From positions 191,657-255,656 of the forward strand of contig NZ_BBZK01000006.1 in assembly GCF_001748085.1 (NCBI RefSeq): a DNA stretch of 64,000 bases, read 5' to 3'. The notes under the pieces are model-generated. The model saw only the letters and a list, made by a program, of their open reading frames with translations. It was not told where the DNA came from and ran no database searches. Each line of letters opens with the position of its first letter. Within the stretch, counting starts at the first letter, position 1. Positions 48,685 to 57,948 of the stretch are shown in pieces. A program made the position numbers and the translations under genes. This DNA is from Streptomyces sp. TP-A0874. GTDB lineage: Bacteria > Actinomycetota > Actinomycetes > Streptomycetales > Streptomycetaceae.

Positions 48685-50289
48685 TCAGCCCGCCGATCCC
48701 CTGCTGAGCTCCCAGGCACGGAACACCGTCGAGGCGTCGAGGGTCCACTCCAGCCCCTTGACGTCGCTGCGGGCCACCGCGTACTGCTTGCCCTGCCAGA
48801 GCGGGAGGATCGGCAGGTCCTCGGCGACGACGTTCTGAAGCTTGGCGAAGGTCTGCGCGGTGGCCGACCGGTTGCTCTCCGCCGCGGTCTCGGGGATCAG
48901 CTTCCGGGTGATGTCCGCGGACTCGTAGTTGTTGGAGAGCACGTTCTCTTCGCCGAAGAACGGGGCGGTGAAGTTGTCCGGGTCCGGGTAGTCGGGGACC
49001 CAGCCCTTGACGTAGACGCCGTACTCTCCGGCGGCTATGCCCTTCTCGTACTCGTCCAGCGGCACGCTCTCCACCTTGGCGTCGAACAGGCCGCTGGCGT
49101 TGAGCTGCTGCGCCAGTTCCTCCAGTCCGGGGATGGTCCCCGAGCCGTAGCGGACCGGGGTCCCCCAGAGGGTGAGCTTGAGCTTGCCGTCGATACCGGC
49201 CTCACGGAGGGCCGCCTCGGCCTTGTCTCGCTGCGGCCGGTCGCCGTAGAGGTCGAAGAAGGCGGTGTTGTGCCCGACGATGCCGGCGGGGATGATCGAG
49301 TAGAGCGGCTCGGTGGTGCGCTTGTACACGTCCCGTACCAGGGCGCTGCGGTCCACCAGGTGGGCGATGGCCTTGCGCACGCCCTTCTTTCCGATGATCG
49401 GGTCCTTCATGTTGAAGACCAGGTGCTGGACCTCGGCGCTGCTGCCCACGTAGAGCTCCAGCCCGTTCTCCCCCGCGGCCCTTCCGCTGTCGAGCTCGGC
49501 GATGTCCTCCATCGCCAGGCCCCGGTAGGCGAAGTCGACGTCGCCCTCCTGCACGGCCTTCTTGAGGGCCTGCTGGTCCCCCTTGAAGAACCGCATCGTC
49601 AGCCCCGTGTTCTTGACCCGGGCCGGTCCCTTGTATCCGGAGTTGACGGAGAACCGGGCCTCTTTCCGGGGGTCGTAGTGGTCCAGTGTGTAGACCCCGG
49701 ATCCCACGACCTTGCCGTCGTCGCGCAGCTTGTCCATCCGGTACTCCCGGTGGTCGACGATCGAGCCGGCACCGGAGGCTATCTTCTTCGGGAAGGTGGC
49801 GTCGGAGTGTTTGAGCTCGAAGATCACCGTCCGCGGGTCCGGGGTCTCGATCCTGTCGATCGAGGTCAGCATCACCGCCGGGCCGTTGTCGTCGTCGATC
49901 TTCGTAGTCCGGCGGAACGAGAAGGCGACGTCCTCGGAGGTCAGCTTGTTGCCGTTGCTGAACTTCAGCCCGCTCTTGAGCGTGCAGCGGTAGACCTTGC
50001 TGCTGCTGTCCTGGAAGCCGCAGCGCTCCGCCGCGTCGGGCTCGGGCGTCGTACCGCCGCGCGGGAAACTCAGCAGCGACTGGAAGACGTTGTCGAACAC
50101 CAGCCACGAGCCCGGGTCGTAGCCGGCGGCCGGGTCCAGGGAGATGATCTCGTCGCTCACCCCCATGACCAACGACTCTCCGCTGCCCGCCTCGTCCGAG
50201 TCACCGTCGCCGCATCCGGCGAGCAGCCCAGCCGCGAGGCCGATCCCGAGCGGGACGGCCAGTAGCTGGTGACGTTTCCTCACGCGCAC
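48685..50289 (-). CDS. Family 5 extracellular solute-binding lipoprotein, copy 1
   Basis: A 534-residue lipoprotein of the peptide/nickel (DppA/OppA) class. The signal ends at the lipobox LLAGC. The mature protein has the family start GVSDEIISLDPAAGYDPGSW, the signature LKSGLKFSNGNKLTSEDVAFSF, and C-terminal segments LPILPLWQGKQYAVA. It should capture peptides or similar solutes outside the membrane. No permease or ATPase is encoded here. It is the second of two paralogous genes, 59 bp downstream of the first, and converges on the response regulator. Confidence 0.93.
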   Translation of the reverse strand: MRVRKRHQLLAVPLGIGLAAGLLAGCGDGDSDEAGSGESLVMGVSDEIISLDPAAGYDPGSWLVFDNVFQSLLSFPRGGTTPEPDAAERCGFQDSSSKVYRCTLKSGLKFSNGNKLTSEDVAFSFRRTTKIDDDNGPAVMLTSIDRIETPDPRTVIFELKHSDATFPKKIASGAGSIVDHREYRMDKLRDDGKVVGSGVYTLDHYDPRKEARFSVNSGYKGPARVKNTGLTMRFFKGDQQALKKAVQEGDVDFAYRGLAMEDIAELDSGRAAGENGLELYVGSSAEVQHLVFNMKDPIIGKKGVRKAIAHLVDRSALVRDVYKRTTEPLYSIIPAGIVGHNTAFFDLYGDRPQRDKAEAALREAGIDGKLKLTLWGTPVRYGSGTIPGLEELAQQLNASGLFDAKVESVPLDEYEKGIAAGEYGVYVKGWVPDYPDPDNFTAPFFGEENVLSNNYESADITRKLIPETAAESNRSATAQTFAKLQNVVAEDLPILPLWQGKQYAVARSDVKGLEWTLDASTVFRAWELSRGSAG

Positions 50290-50348
50290 GTTCCCTCACA
50301 CTTTTCTCGTAACGCGCCGGCCTCCTCCGGAGGCGGCGTCGGCCCGGC

Positions 50349-51941
50349 TTACCTGACGCGACCGAGTTCCCACAACTGGAGCACCGACGAGGAGTTGAGC
50401 GCCCATTCCACGCCCGTGACGTCGTCGCGCGCGGCGACGTACTGCTTGCCCTGCCACACCGGAAGCACCGGGACGTCGTCGGCGACGATGTTCTGGATCC
50501 GCTCGAAGTACTCGACCGCCGCGGTGCGCTGGGTGGCCTGACGGGTCTGCGGGATCAGAGTGTCGCTGATCAGCGTGTTGTGGTAAGGCGAGCCGAGGAC
50601 GTTCTCCTTGACGAGGAACGGTGCGATGAAGTTGTCGGCGTCCGGGAAGTCGGGGAACCAGCCCATACCGTAGACCTCGTACTTGCCCTGGCTCTGGGCA
50701 GGGCGGAACTTCTCCCAGTCGGCCCCCTGCACGTCCACGTCGAAGAGGCCGGTGTCGTTCAACTGCTCCTTGATCCCCTCGAACTCCTCGGCGGTGGCCG
50801 GGCCGTAGTGGTCGAGGGTGTAGTTCAGCTTGATCTTCACCGGGGTGGTGACACCGGCGTCGCGCAGGGTCCGGCGGGCGCTCGCCGGGTCCGGCTCCCC
50901 GTACTTGTTGAAGAACGAGTTCAGATGGGCGCTGACGCTGGAGGGGACGAGCGAGTAGAGCGGTTCGACGGTGCGCTTGTACACGTCGCGGACGATGGCC
51001 TGCCGGTCGATGGTCTGGGCTATCGCCTGGCGGACGGCCTTGCTGCCCACCGAGGGGCCCTCCGTGTCGAAGACGAGGTAGCGGATCTCCTGGCTGGGCA
51101 TCTCGGTCAGCTCGATGTTGTCGTCACCCTTCTCGAGCCTGGCTATCTGCTCGGGCGACAGTCGTGTCATCAGGTCGATGCCGCCTGTGCGCAGCGCCTT
51201 CTCCAGCGCGTTGCCGTCCGCCATGAACCGCATCTCGACCTGGTCGTTCTTAACTCTCAAGTGGCCCTTGTAATGCGGGTTCCTGGTGAAGACAGCGGAC
51301 TGCACCCGCCCGTTCTGCTCCTTGATGTCCACCTGGTAGGGACCCGAGCCGTCGATCTCGAAGCCCTCGCGGAGCGACTTCCCGTCGTAGACCTCGCTGT
51401 CGACGATCGCGGCGGCGGGCGTCGCCAGCTTGTGCGGGAAGGTGGCGTCCGGCTTCTTGAGGTGGAAGACGACCACGGTGTCGCTCGGCGTCTCGACGGT
51501 GTCGATGCCGGACAGCAGCGAGGAGGGGCCGTTGGGGTTCTTGATCCGGAGGGTCCGGTCGATGGAGAACTTCACGTCCTCGGACGTGAGGCTGTGGCCG
51601 TTGGCGAACTTCATCCCCTTGCGCAGCGTGCAACGGAACTGCTCGCTCCGGCTGTCGGTGAAGCGGCACTGACTCGCCGCGTCCGGTACCGGCTCGCCGC
51701 CCGAACGCGGCAGCGCCATAAGGCTCTGGAAGGTGTTGCGGAGGATGTTCCAGGCACTGGTCTCGTAGGCAAGCGCCGGGTCGAAGGGCGCCGGGGTGTC
51801 ATCGGTCATCACGAACTGGTCAGTGGCTCCGACGACGACGGGTGCACCGGAGTGGCCGGTTCCCCCCGTACCCCCACAGGCGGCCAGCAGCGGGGCGAGC
51901 AAGCCTGCCACAGCCGGCAACACCATGATCTTGCGATTCAT
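50349..51941 (-). CDS. Family 5 extracellular solute-binding lipoprotein, copy 2
   Basis: A 530-residue paralogue of the downstream gene with the same features: lipobox LLAAC, LRKGMKFANGHSLTSEDVKFSI, and VPVLPVWQGKQYVAARDDV near the end. The middle shows VYKRTVEPLYSLVP, almost identical to VYKRTTEPLYSIIP in copy 1, so the pair arose by tandem duplication. The ATG at 51941 has AGGAG at spacing 8. Around 51250 a run of codons unusual for this GC content (TTG AGA GTT AAG) occurs within the sequence GHLRVKND. No transporter membrane genes are adjacent. Confidence 0.93.
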   Translation of the reverse strand: MNRKIMVLPAVAGLLAPLLAACGGTGGTGHSGAPVVVGATDQFVMTDDTPAPFDPALAYETSAWNILRNTFQSLMALPRSGGEPVPDAASQCRFTDSRSEQFRCTLRKGMKFANGHSLTSEDVKFSIDRTLRIKNPNGPSSLLSGIDTVETPSDTVVVFHLKKPDATFPHKLATPAAAIVDSEVYDGKSLREGFEIDGSGPYQVDIKEQNGRVQSAVFTRNPHYKGHLRVKNDQVEMRFMADGNALEKALRTGGIDLMTRLSPEQIARLEKGDDNIELTEMPSQEIRYLVFDTEGPSVGSKAVRQAIAQTIDRQAIVRDVYKRTVEPLYSLVPSSVSAHLNSFFNKYGEPDPASARRTLRDAGVTTPVKIKLNYTLDHYGPATAEEFEGIKEQLNDTGLFDVDVQGADWEKFRPAQSQGKYEVYGMGWFPDFPDADNFIAPFLVKENVLGSPYHNTLISDTLIPQTRQATQRTAAVEYFERIQNIVADDVPVLPVWQGKQYVAARDDVTGVEWALNSSSVLQLWELGRVR

Positions 51942-52281
51942 CGTCAGGTCTCCTGGCAGTGCGATCTTTCCCGGGACCATACCGACGTCGGTGCGGTGGT
52001 CACAGGTTTGCGGCGAAGGTTGCGTGAAGAGATTAGTAGTCGCACTTCCGCCGCGCCGGGAGAGCGCGGAAGCCGATCCCGCGAGGGCCGGCGCCCCTGC
52101 GGGATCGGCGTTTCCGCAGCACCGGAAGCATTCGTACGCCGTCCGACACTTCAGGACAGAAGACTGCTCCCGGCGCCCTGCGGACCTGGTTTGAACAACC
52201 GGCCCCGGCTCTGTCGACCGGGCGGTGCGTGAGAAAGGTCACTCCCCGGGCAGTGCCCGGGGAGCCTCCGCCGGCGACCGT
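51942..52281. other. Intergenic region with two hairpins
   Basis: Two inverted repeats lie here: 52242-52251 with 52255-52264 (10 bp, 3-nt loop), right after the HAD phosphatase stop, and 52072-52082 with 52099-52109 (11 bp). Both read as terminators for the HAD gene on the minus strand. The rest should hold the promoter of the binding-protein genes. Confidence 0.6.
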
Positions 52282-52983
52282 TCAGAGACCGGATCCGACG
52301 CGGGAGCGGAGGAACTCCAGATCGACCTCTTCGAGGGAGCGGACGACGGTCCGGCCCTCCGCCGACTCGATCGGGACGACGGAGGGCACGGCCACCACCG
52401 GGCACCCCGCCGCCTCGGCGGACGCCACCCCGGTGGCGGTGTCCTCCACCACCACACAGCGGGCGGGATCGGCGCCGAGCTTCGCGGCAGCGATGAGATA
52501 GGGGTCCGGGTGGGGCTTGGTCCGCTCGAGTTCGTCACCGGCGAGGGTGAGTGCGAAGTGGTCGGCCCCCAGCGAGCCGACCACCCGGTCGATGATGCGC
52601 CGGTGCGAGGCCGAGACCAGTGCGGTCGGCACCGAGTGTGCCGCCAGTTCCGCGAGGAGCCGGCCGGCCCCGGGCATCGGCGGCACGCCGTCCTCCAGCA
52701 GCTGTTCGAAGCGCTCGTTGAGGCGCCGGGTCAGCTCCTCGAGACCGATGTCCGCCCCGGTGGCCTGGATGAGGTAGGCGGCGCTGCGGGTCATCGGCCC
52801 GCCGACCACCACCTCCCGGTGCCGCACGTCGAGCACGTGCCCGAGTTCGGCGAAGACCTGCGTCTCGGCCTCCCACCAGAACCCCTCGGTGTCCACGAGA
52901 GTGCCGTCCATGTCGAGCAGCACCGCCTGGAGCGTCGCGCCATCAGCCGTCCGGGTGCCGGAGGCGGGGATGCCACTGGTCAT
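52282..52983 (-). CDS. HAD-superfamily phosphatase (beta-phosphoglucomutase-like)
   Basis: A 233-residue HAD-IA hydrolase. Motif I is LLDMDGTLVDTEGFWWEAE with the nucleophilic Asp. Motif II is in PTALVSASHRRIID, and motifs III/IV are in LERTKPHPDPYLIAAAKLG and CVVVEDTATGVASAEAAG. An alpha-helical cap sits between motifs I and II. Such enzymes dephosphorylate small phosphosugars or similar metabolites, or isomerise hexose phosphates. It sits downstream of metH after a strong terminator; substrate unknown. Confidence 0.9.
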   Translation of the reverse strand: MTSGIPASGTRTADGATLQAVLLDMDGTLVDTEGFWWEAETQVFAELGHVLDVRHREVVVGGPMTRSAAYLIQATGADIGLEELTRRLNERFEQLLEDGVPPMPGAGRLLAELAAHSVPTALVSASHRRIIDRVVGSLGADHFALTLAGDELERTKPHPDPYLIAAAKLGADPARCVVVEDTATGVASAEAAGCPVVAVPSVVPIESAEGRTVVRSLEEVDLEFLRSRVGSGL

Positions 52984-53022
52984 GCTGACCCCTCTCGTCA
53001 GGGAGCGTCCCGGGGGACAAAG

Positions 53023-53060
53023 GGCCGGTCGCCCCTCCCCGACGGGAGGGGCGACCGGCC
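53023..53060. terminator. Terminator of metH
   Basis: A perfect 17-bp inverted repeat (53023-53039 with 53044-53060, 4-nt loop) downstream of the metH stop and upstream of the HAD gene. Confidence 0.85.
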
Positions 53061-53142
53061 ACTACCGGACCGTACAGTCTACTTCTCCGTGGCGGATGCG
53101 CGCGTCGAACCGCTTCGCCCACCTGGGGTGACGTGACGGTCG

Positions 53143-56100
53143 TCACCGAGCGTTGAAGTACTTCGCCTCCGGGTGATGGATGACGATCGCGTCGGTGGAC
53201 TGCTCGGGATGCAGCTGGAACTCCTCGGAGAGCTCCACCCCGATGCGCTCCGGACGCAGCAGAGTGGCGATCTTCGCCCGGTCCTCCAGGTTCGGGCAGG
53301 CCCCGTAGCCGAGCGAGAACCGGGCCCCGCGGTACTTGAGCGCGAACATGTCCTCGACTTCTGCCGGGTCTTCGCCGGCGAAGCCCAGTTCGGAGCGGAC
53401 CCGGGCGTGCCAGTACTCCGCGAGCGCCTCGGCCAGCTGCACCGAGAGGCCGTGCAGCTCGAGGTAGTCGCGGTAGGCGTTGGCCGCGAAGAGCTCGGCG
53501 GTCACCTCACCGATCTTCGAGCCCACCGTGACCACCTGGAGCGCCACCACGTCGGTCTCTCCGGACTCCTCGGGCCGGAAGAAGTCGGCGAGGCACAGCC
53601 GGCGGCCACGGCGCTGCCGGGGGAAGGTGAAGCGGGTGCGCTCCGATCCGTCATCGTCGAGCAGCACCAGGTCATCGCCCTTGGAGACGCACGGGAAGTA
53701 GCCGTAGGCGACGGCCGCCTCGAGCATGTTCTCGGTGTGCAGCCGGTCGAGCCAGCCGCGCAGCCGCGGTCGGCCGTCGGACTCGACGAGCTCCTCGTAG
53801 GAGGGCCCGCTGCCACCGCGCGACTGCTTGAGGCCCCACTGCCCCTTGAAGAGGGCGCCCTCGTCGAGCCAGGAGGCGTACTCCCTGAGCGGGATGCCCT
53901 TGACGATCCGGGTGCCCCAGAACGGCGGCTCGGGGAGCGGGTTGTCCACCGCCACGTCCGAGCGCACCGCGCCCTCGTCCGGCTCGGGCTCGGTCAGCCG
54001 TGCGGCACGGGCCGGCACCCGTCGCTGCTTCAGCTCGGGGAGTTCGGCGCCGGGCACCCCCCGTTTGACCGCGATGAGGGCGTCCATGAGCCGCAGGCCC
54101 TCGAAGGCGTCCCGGGCGTACCGGACCTCCCCTTCGTATAGTTCGTACAGGTCCTGCTCGACATAGGCCCGGGTGAGCGCGGCGCCGCCCAGGATCACCG
54201 GATAGTCGGCCGCCATCCGGCGCTGGTTGAGCTCTTCAAGGTTCTCCTTCATCACCACCGTCGACTTGACCAGCAGCCCGGACATGCCGATCACATCGGC
54301 CCGGTGCTCCTGGACGGCGTCCAGGATCGCCGAGACGGGCTGCTTGATGCCGAGGTTCACCACGTTGTAGCCGTTGTTGGACAGGATGATGTCGACGAGG
54401 TTCTTGCCGATGTCGTGTACGTCGCCGCGGACCGTCGCCAGCACGATGGTGCCCTTGCCCTCGTCCCCGCTCTTCTCCATGTGCGGCTCCAGGTGGGCCA
54501 CGGCGGCCTTCATCACCTCGGCGGACTGGAGGACGAACGGCAGCTGCATCTGCCCCGATCCGAACAGTTCGCCGACGACCTTCATGCCCTCCAGGAGCGT
54601 GTCGTTGACGATGTCGAGTGCCGGCCGCTCGGTGAGCGCCTCGTCCAGGTCGGCCTCCAGGCCGTTGCGCTCACCGTCGATGATGCGCCGGCGGAGCCTC
54701 TCCTCCAGCGGCAGCCCGGCCAGTTCCTCGGCCTTGCCGGCCTTCATCGCAGCCGCCTCGACCCCCTCGAAGAGGTCGAGGAAGCGCTGCAGCGGGTCGT
54801 ATCCCTCGCGCCGCCGGTCGTAGATCAGGTCGAAGGCGACCTGCCGCTGCTCCTCGTCGAGGCGGGCCATCGGGAGGATCTTCGAGGCGTGCACGATGGC
54901 CGAGTCCAGGCCGGCCGCGACGCATTCGTTGAGGAAGACGGAGTTGAGCACCATCCGGGCGGCCGGGCTGAGTCCGAAGGAGATGTTGGACAGGCCGAGG
55001 GTGGTCTGCACCTCGGGGTGGCGGCGCTTCAGTTCGCGGATCGCCTCGATCGTGGCCAGGCCGTCCTTGCGGGACTCCTCCTGCCCGGTGCAGATGGTGA
55101 AGGTCAGGCAGTCGATGAGGATGTCCGACTCCTGCAGTCCCCAGTTGCCCGTCAGGTCCTCGATCAGCCGCTCGGCCACCGCGACCTTTCGTTCCGGCGT
55201 CCGGGCCTGGCCCTCCTCGTCGATGGTCAGCGCGATCAGCGCCGCCCCGTGCTCGGCCGCCAGTCCGGCGATCCGCGCGAAGCGGGACTCCGGCCCGTCA
55301 CCGTCCTCGTAGTTGACGGAGTTGAGGACGGCCCGGCCGCCGAGCTTCTCCAGGCCGGCGCGGAGCACATCCGGTTCGGTGGAGTCCAGGACCAGCGGCA
55401 GGGTCGATGCCGTGGCGAAGCGGCCGGCGATCTCCCGCATGTCGGCGACACCGTCCCGGCCGACGTAGTCGACGCAGACGTCCAGCAGGTGCGCACCCTC
55501 CCGGATCTGTTCCCGGGCCAGCTCCACGCAGTCGTCCCAGCGGCCCGCCAGCAGCGCCTCGCGGAACTTCTTCGAGCCGTTGGCGTTGGTCCGCTCGCCG
55601 ATGGCGAGATAGGCGGTGTCCTGACGGAAGGGGACGGCCTGGTAGAGCGAGGAGGCACCGGCCTCGGGGCTCGGCTCGCGGACCGTCGGGCGGATGTCCC
55701 GGACCCGCTCGACCAGCTGGCGCAGGTGCTCCGGGGTCGTACCGCAGCAACCGCCTACCAGCGACAGCCCGTAGTCGCGGACGAAGGTCTCCTGGGCGTC
55801 GGCCAGCTCCTCCGGGGTCAGCGGGTAGTGGGCGCCGTCCTTGCCGAGGATCGGCAGTCCTGCGTTGGGCATGCAGGACAGCGGCACCCGGGAGTGGCGG
55901 GCCAGGTGGCGCAGGTGCTCGCTCATCTCCGCGGGACCGGTGGCGCAGTTCAGGCCGATCATGTCGATGCCCAGCGGCTCCAGCGCGGTGAGGGCCGCGC
56001 CGATCTCCGAGCCCAGCAGCATGGTTCCGGTGGTCTCGACCGTGACCGAGCAGATCAGCGGCAGACGGCGGCCGGTCGCCTCGAAGGCCCGGCGGACCCC

Positions 56101-56649
56101 GAGCACGGAGGCCTTGGTCTGCAGCAGGTCCTGACTGGTCTCCACGAGCACGGCGTCGGCGCCGCCGGCGATCAGGCCCTCGGCGTTCTGCTGGAAGGCG
56201 TCGCGGAGCTTGTCGTAGGGGGCGTGGCCGAGAGTCGGCAGCTTGGTGCCCGGGCCGATGGAGCCGAGTACCCAGCGGGTCCGTCCGTCGGCGGAGAACT
56301 CGTCGGCGACGTCCCGGGCGATCCGGGCGCCGGCCTCGGAGAGCTCGAAGATCCGGTCGGCGATGTCGTACTCGCCCAGCGCGGAGAGGTTGGCTCCGAA
56401 GGTGTTGGTCTCCACGCAGTCCACACCGGCGGCGAAGTACTCCCGGTGCACGGAGCGGACGATGTCCGGGCGGGTGACGTTGAGGATCTCGTTGCAGCCC
56501 TCGAGTTGCTGGAAGTCGTCGAGGTCGGGGGCTTGTGCCTGGAGCATCGTCCCCATCGCCCCGTCGGCCACCACCACCCGGGTGGCGAGTGCCTCACGGA
56601 GTTCCGCGGGGCGGTCGATGCTGACGGACGATGGCTCATGCGGGGCCAT
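53143..56649 (-). CDS. metH: Cobalamin-dependent methionine synthase
   Basis: A 1168-residue enzyme that transfers the methyl group of 5-methyltetrahydrofolate to homocysteine through methylcobalamin. Four modules are seen in order. The homocysteine domain (to about 330) starts VVVADGAMGTMLQAQAPDLDD and ends with the zinc motif GGCCGTTPEH. The pterin domain (about 350-610) has YLAIGERTNANGSKKF. The cobalamin domain (about 640-880) has DVHDIGKNLVDIILSNNGYN, where H745 is the axial ligand. The activation domain (about 930-1168) ends SLGYGACPNLEDRAKI and HPEAKYFNAR. The ATG at 56649 has AGGGAG at spacing 7. It is divergent from gylR. Confidence 0.98.
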   Translation of the reverse strand: MAPHEPSSVSIDRPAELREALATRVVVADGAMGTMLQAQAPDLDDFQQLEGCNEILNVTRPDIVRSVHREYFAAGVDCVETNTFGANLSALGEYDIADRIFELSEAGARIARDVADEFSADGRTRWVLGSIGPGTKLPTLGHAPYDKLRDAFQQNAEGLIAGGADAVLVETSQDLLQTKASVLGVRRAFEATGRRLPLICSVTVETTGTMLLGSEIGAALTALEPLGIDMIGLNCATGPAEMSEHLRHLARHSRVPLSCMPNAGLPILGKDGAHYPLTPEELADAQETFVRDYGLSLVGGCCGTTPEHLRQLVERVRDIRPTVREPSPEAGASSLYQAVPFRQDTAYLAIGERTNANGSKKFREALLAGRWDDCVELAREQIREGAHLLDVCVDYVGRDGVADMREIAGRFATASTLPLVLDSTEPDVLRAGLEKLGGRAVLNSVNYEDGDGPESRFARIAGLAAEHGAALIALTIDEEGQARTPERKVAVAERLIEDLTGNWGLQESDILIDCLTFTICTGQEESRKDGLATIEAIRELKRRHPEVQTTLGLSNISFGLSPAARMVLNSVFLNECVAAGLDSAIVHASKILPMARLDEEQRQVAFDLIYDRRREGYDPLQRFLDLFEGVEAAAMKAGKAEELAGLPLEERLRRRIIDGERNGLEADLDEALTERPALDIVNDTLLEGMKVVGELFGSGQMQLPFVLQSAEVMKAAVAHLEPHMEKSGDEGKGTIVLATVRGDVHDIGKNLVDIILSNNGYNVVNLGIKQPVSAILDAVQEHRADVIGMSGLLVKSTVVMKENLEELNQRRMAADYPVILGGAALTRAYVEQDLYELYEGEVRYARDAFEGLRLMDALIAVKRGVPGAELPELKQRRVPARAARLTEPEPDEGAVRSDVAVDNPLPEPPFWGTRIVKGIPLREYASWLDEGALFKGQWGLKQSRGGSGPSYEELVESDGRPRLRGWLDRLHTENMLEAAVAYGYFPCVSKGDDLVLLDDDGSERTRFTFPRQRRGRRLCLADFFRPEESGETDVVALQVVTVGSKIGEVTAELFAANAYRDYLELHGLSVQLAEALAEYWHARVRSELGFAGEDPAEVEDMFALKYRGARFSLGYGACPNLEDRAKIATLLRPERIGVELSEEFQLHPEQSTDAIVIHHPEAKYFNAR

Positions 56650-56838
56650 GAAAATACTCCCTGGGTGCGACGGCTGTCGGCTTTGCGCCCTTTCGTTGTG
56701 GACGCACCCGGCCAGCGTAGCCCTCCGGAGCGTTTCGGCTAGGAGGCCTCTCGCGTGGCGGACACCCGCAAGACGCGGAACCAGCCGATTCGGCCAACCC
56801 GCACCGTCGGTAAGGTCAAGTCGACATGGGCCGATAGT

Positions 56839-56855
56839 GTTCAGCATTGTCGAAC
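56839..56855 (+). promoter_or_regulatory. Candidate GylR operator upstream of gylR
   Basis: GTTCAGCATTGTCGAAC has GTTC/GAAC arms and lies 20 bp before the gylR start. Its first 15 bases match the complement of a site before glpF (GTTC-NNN-AWTGTCGA), suggesting autoregulation by the IclR-family protein. Confidence 0.6.
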
Positions 56856-56875
56856 CGCCTCGAGGAGGTTGACCG

Positions 56876-57640
56876 ATGGCTCGGACGATTCAGTCGCTGG
56901 AGCGGGCGGCCGCGATACTCCGGCTGCTCGCCGGCGGTGAACGCCGCCTCGGGCTGTCCGACGTGGCGACCGCCCTGGGACTGGCCAAGGGAACCGCCCA
57001 CGGGATCCTCCGCACCCTCCAGCAGGAGGGCTTCGTGGAACAGGACCCGGCCTCCGGGCGCTACCAGCTCGGTGCGGAGCTGCTCCGACTGGGCAACAGC
57101 TACCTGGACGTCAACGAGCTGCGGTCACGGGCCCTGGTCTGGACCGACGACCTGGCGCGCTCCAGCGGCGAGAGCGTCTATCTGGGCGTCCTCCACCAGC
57201 GGGGGGTGCTGGTGGTGCACCACGTCTTCCGGCCGGACGACAGCCGGCAGGTGCTCGAGGTCGGGGCGATGCAGCCGCTGCACAGCTCGGCGCTCGGAAA
57301 GGTGCTCTCGGCCTACGACCCGGTGGCCCGCAGCGAGGCGGTCGACAGCCGGCGGACGGCCTTCACCACCCGCACCGTGACCGATCTGCGGGGCTTCCAG
57401 GCGCTGCTGGCAGCGGTACGGGAACAGGGGTGGGCGGCGGACGTGGAGGAGACCTGGGAGGGCGTCGCCTCGGTCGCCGCGCCCATCCTCGACCGGCATC
57501 GGATGCCGGTGGGCGCGGTGGGCGTCACCGGCGCGGTGGAGCGGCTGTGCGAGGCGGGCGAGGTGCGCCCGAAGGTGGTCGCCGCGGTACGGGACTGCGC
57601 CCGGGCCGTCTCCCGGGACCTGGGCGTCCGCCGCGTCTGA
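56876..57640 (+). CDS. gylR: IclR-family regulator of glycerol genes (GylR-like)
   Basis: A 254-residue IclR-type regulator. The N-terminal winged helix reads IQSLERAAAILRLLAGGERR and LGLSDVATALGLAKGTAHGI. The C-terminal ligand-binding domain has SGESVYLGVLHQRGVLVVHHVF and ends near GAVGVTGAVERLCEAGE. The ATG follows GAGGAGG at spacing 7. It lies upstream of glpF-glpK, the same arrangement as gylR and the gyl operon of S. coelicolor, where GylR represses glycerol catabolism until glycerol 3-phosphate is present. Two similar candidate operators precede gylR and glpF. Confidence 0.93.
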   Translation: MARTIQSLERAAAILRLLAGGERRLGLSDVATALGLAKGTAHGILRTLQQEGFVEQDPASGRYQLGAELLRLGNSYLDVNELRSRALVWTDDLARSSGESVYLGVLHQRGVLVVHHVFRPDDSRQVLEVGAMQPLHSSALGKVLSAYDPVARSEAVDSRRTAFTTRTVTDLRGFQALLAAVREQGWAADVEETWEGVASVAAPILDRHRMPVGAVGVTGAVERLCEAGEVRPKVVAAVRDCARAVSRDLGVRRV

Positions 57641-57948
57641 CCGCCGCGGGCCCGCCGGAGCCGGCACCCCGGCCGGAGCGCCGCCGACCGGCCGCCGACT
57701 TCCCATGTCGGGCTGCTCGCTTGGCAGTTGGCTTTCGTGTCGACCGGTTTTTCGACCCCGGAACCCTTGACGCCATGTACCCCGTGAAGAAAACTGCCGT
57801 GCACCGGTCGACATTATCGAACACCTAACGGTAAAGCCACTCGGTGGACGCTTGATGGGCCGGCGCCACCGCCCTCAACCAGAGGGCACGGGCCGACGGG
57901 GGGACCCGTGGCCTGCCTTCCCCTGGACGAAGGACAAAGGAGTCGCGG
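57641..57948 (+). promoter_or_regulatory. Glycerol operon promoter region with candidate GylR operator
   Basis: The region holds a TTGACG (57768-57773) that could be a -35 and, at 57807-57822, GTCGACATTATCGAAC, whose complement resembles the site before gylR. The leader from there to glpF is about 125 nt and ends in AAAGGAG before the GTG. Confidence 0.6.

Noticed and set aside
54304..56742. Long plus-strand frame opposite metH
   Set aside because: Antisense of a complete MetH; product is rich in His, Gln and Arg without any recognisable motif.
56650..56875. Cobalamin or S-adenosylhomocysteine riboswitch before metH
   Set aside because: The gap is short and shared with the divergent gylR promoter; no B12-box or conserved SAH core is visible.
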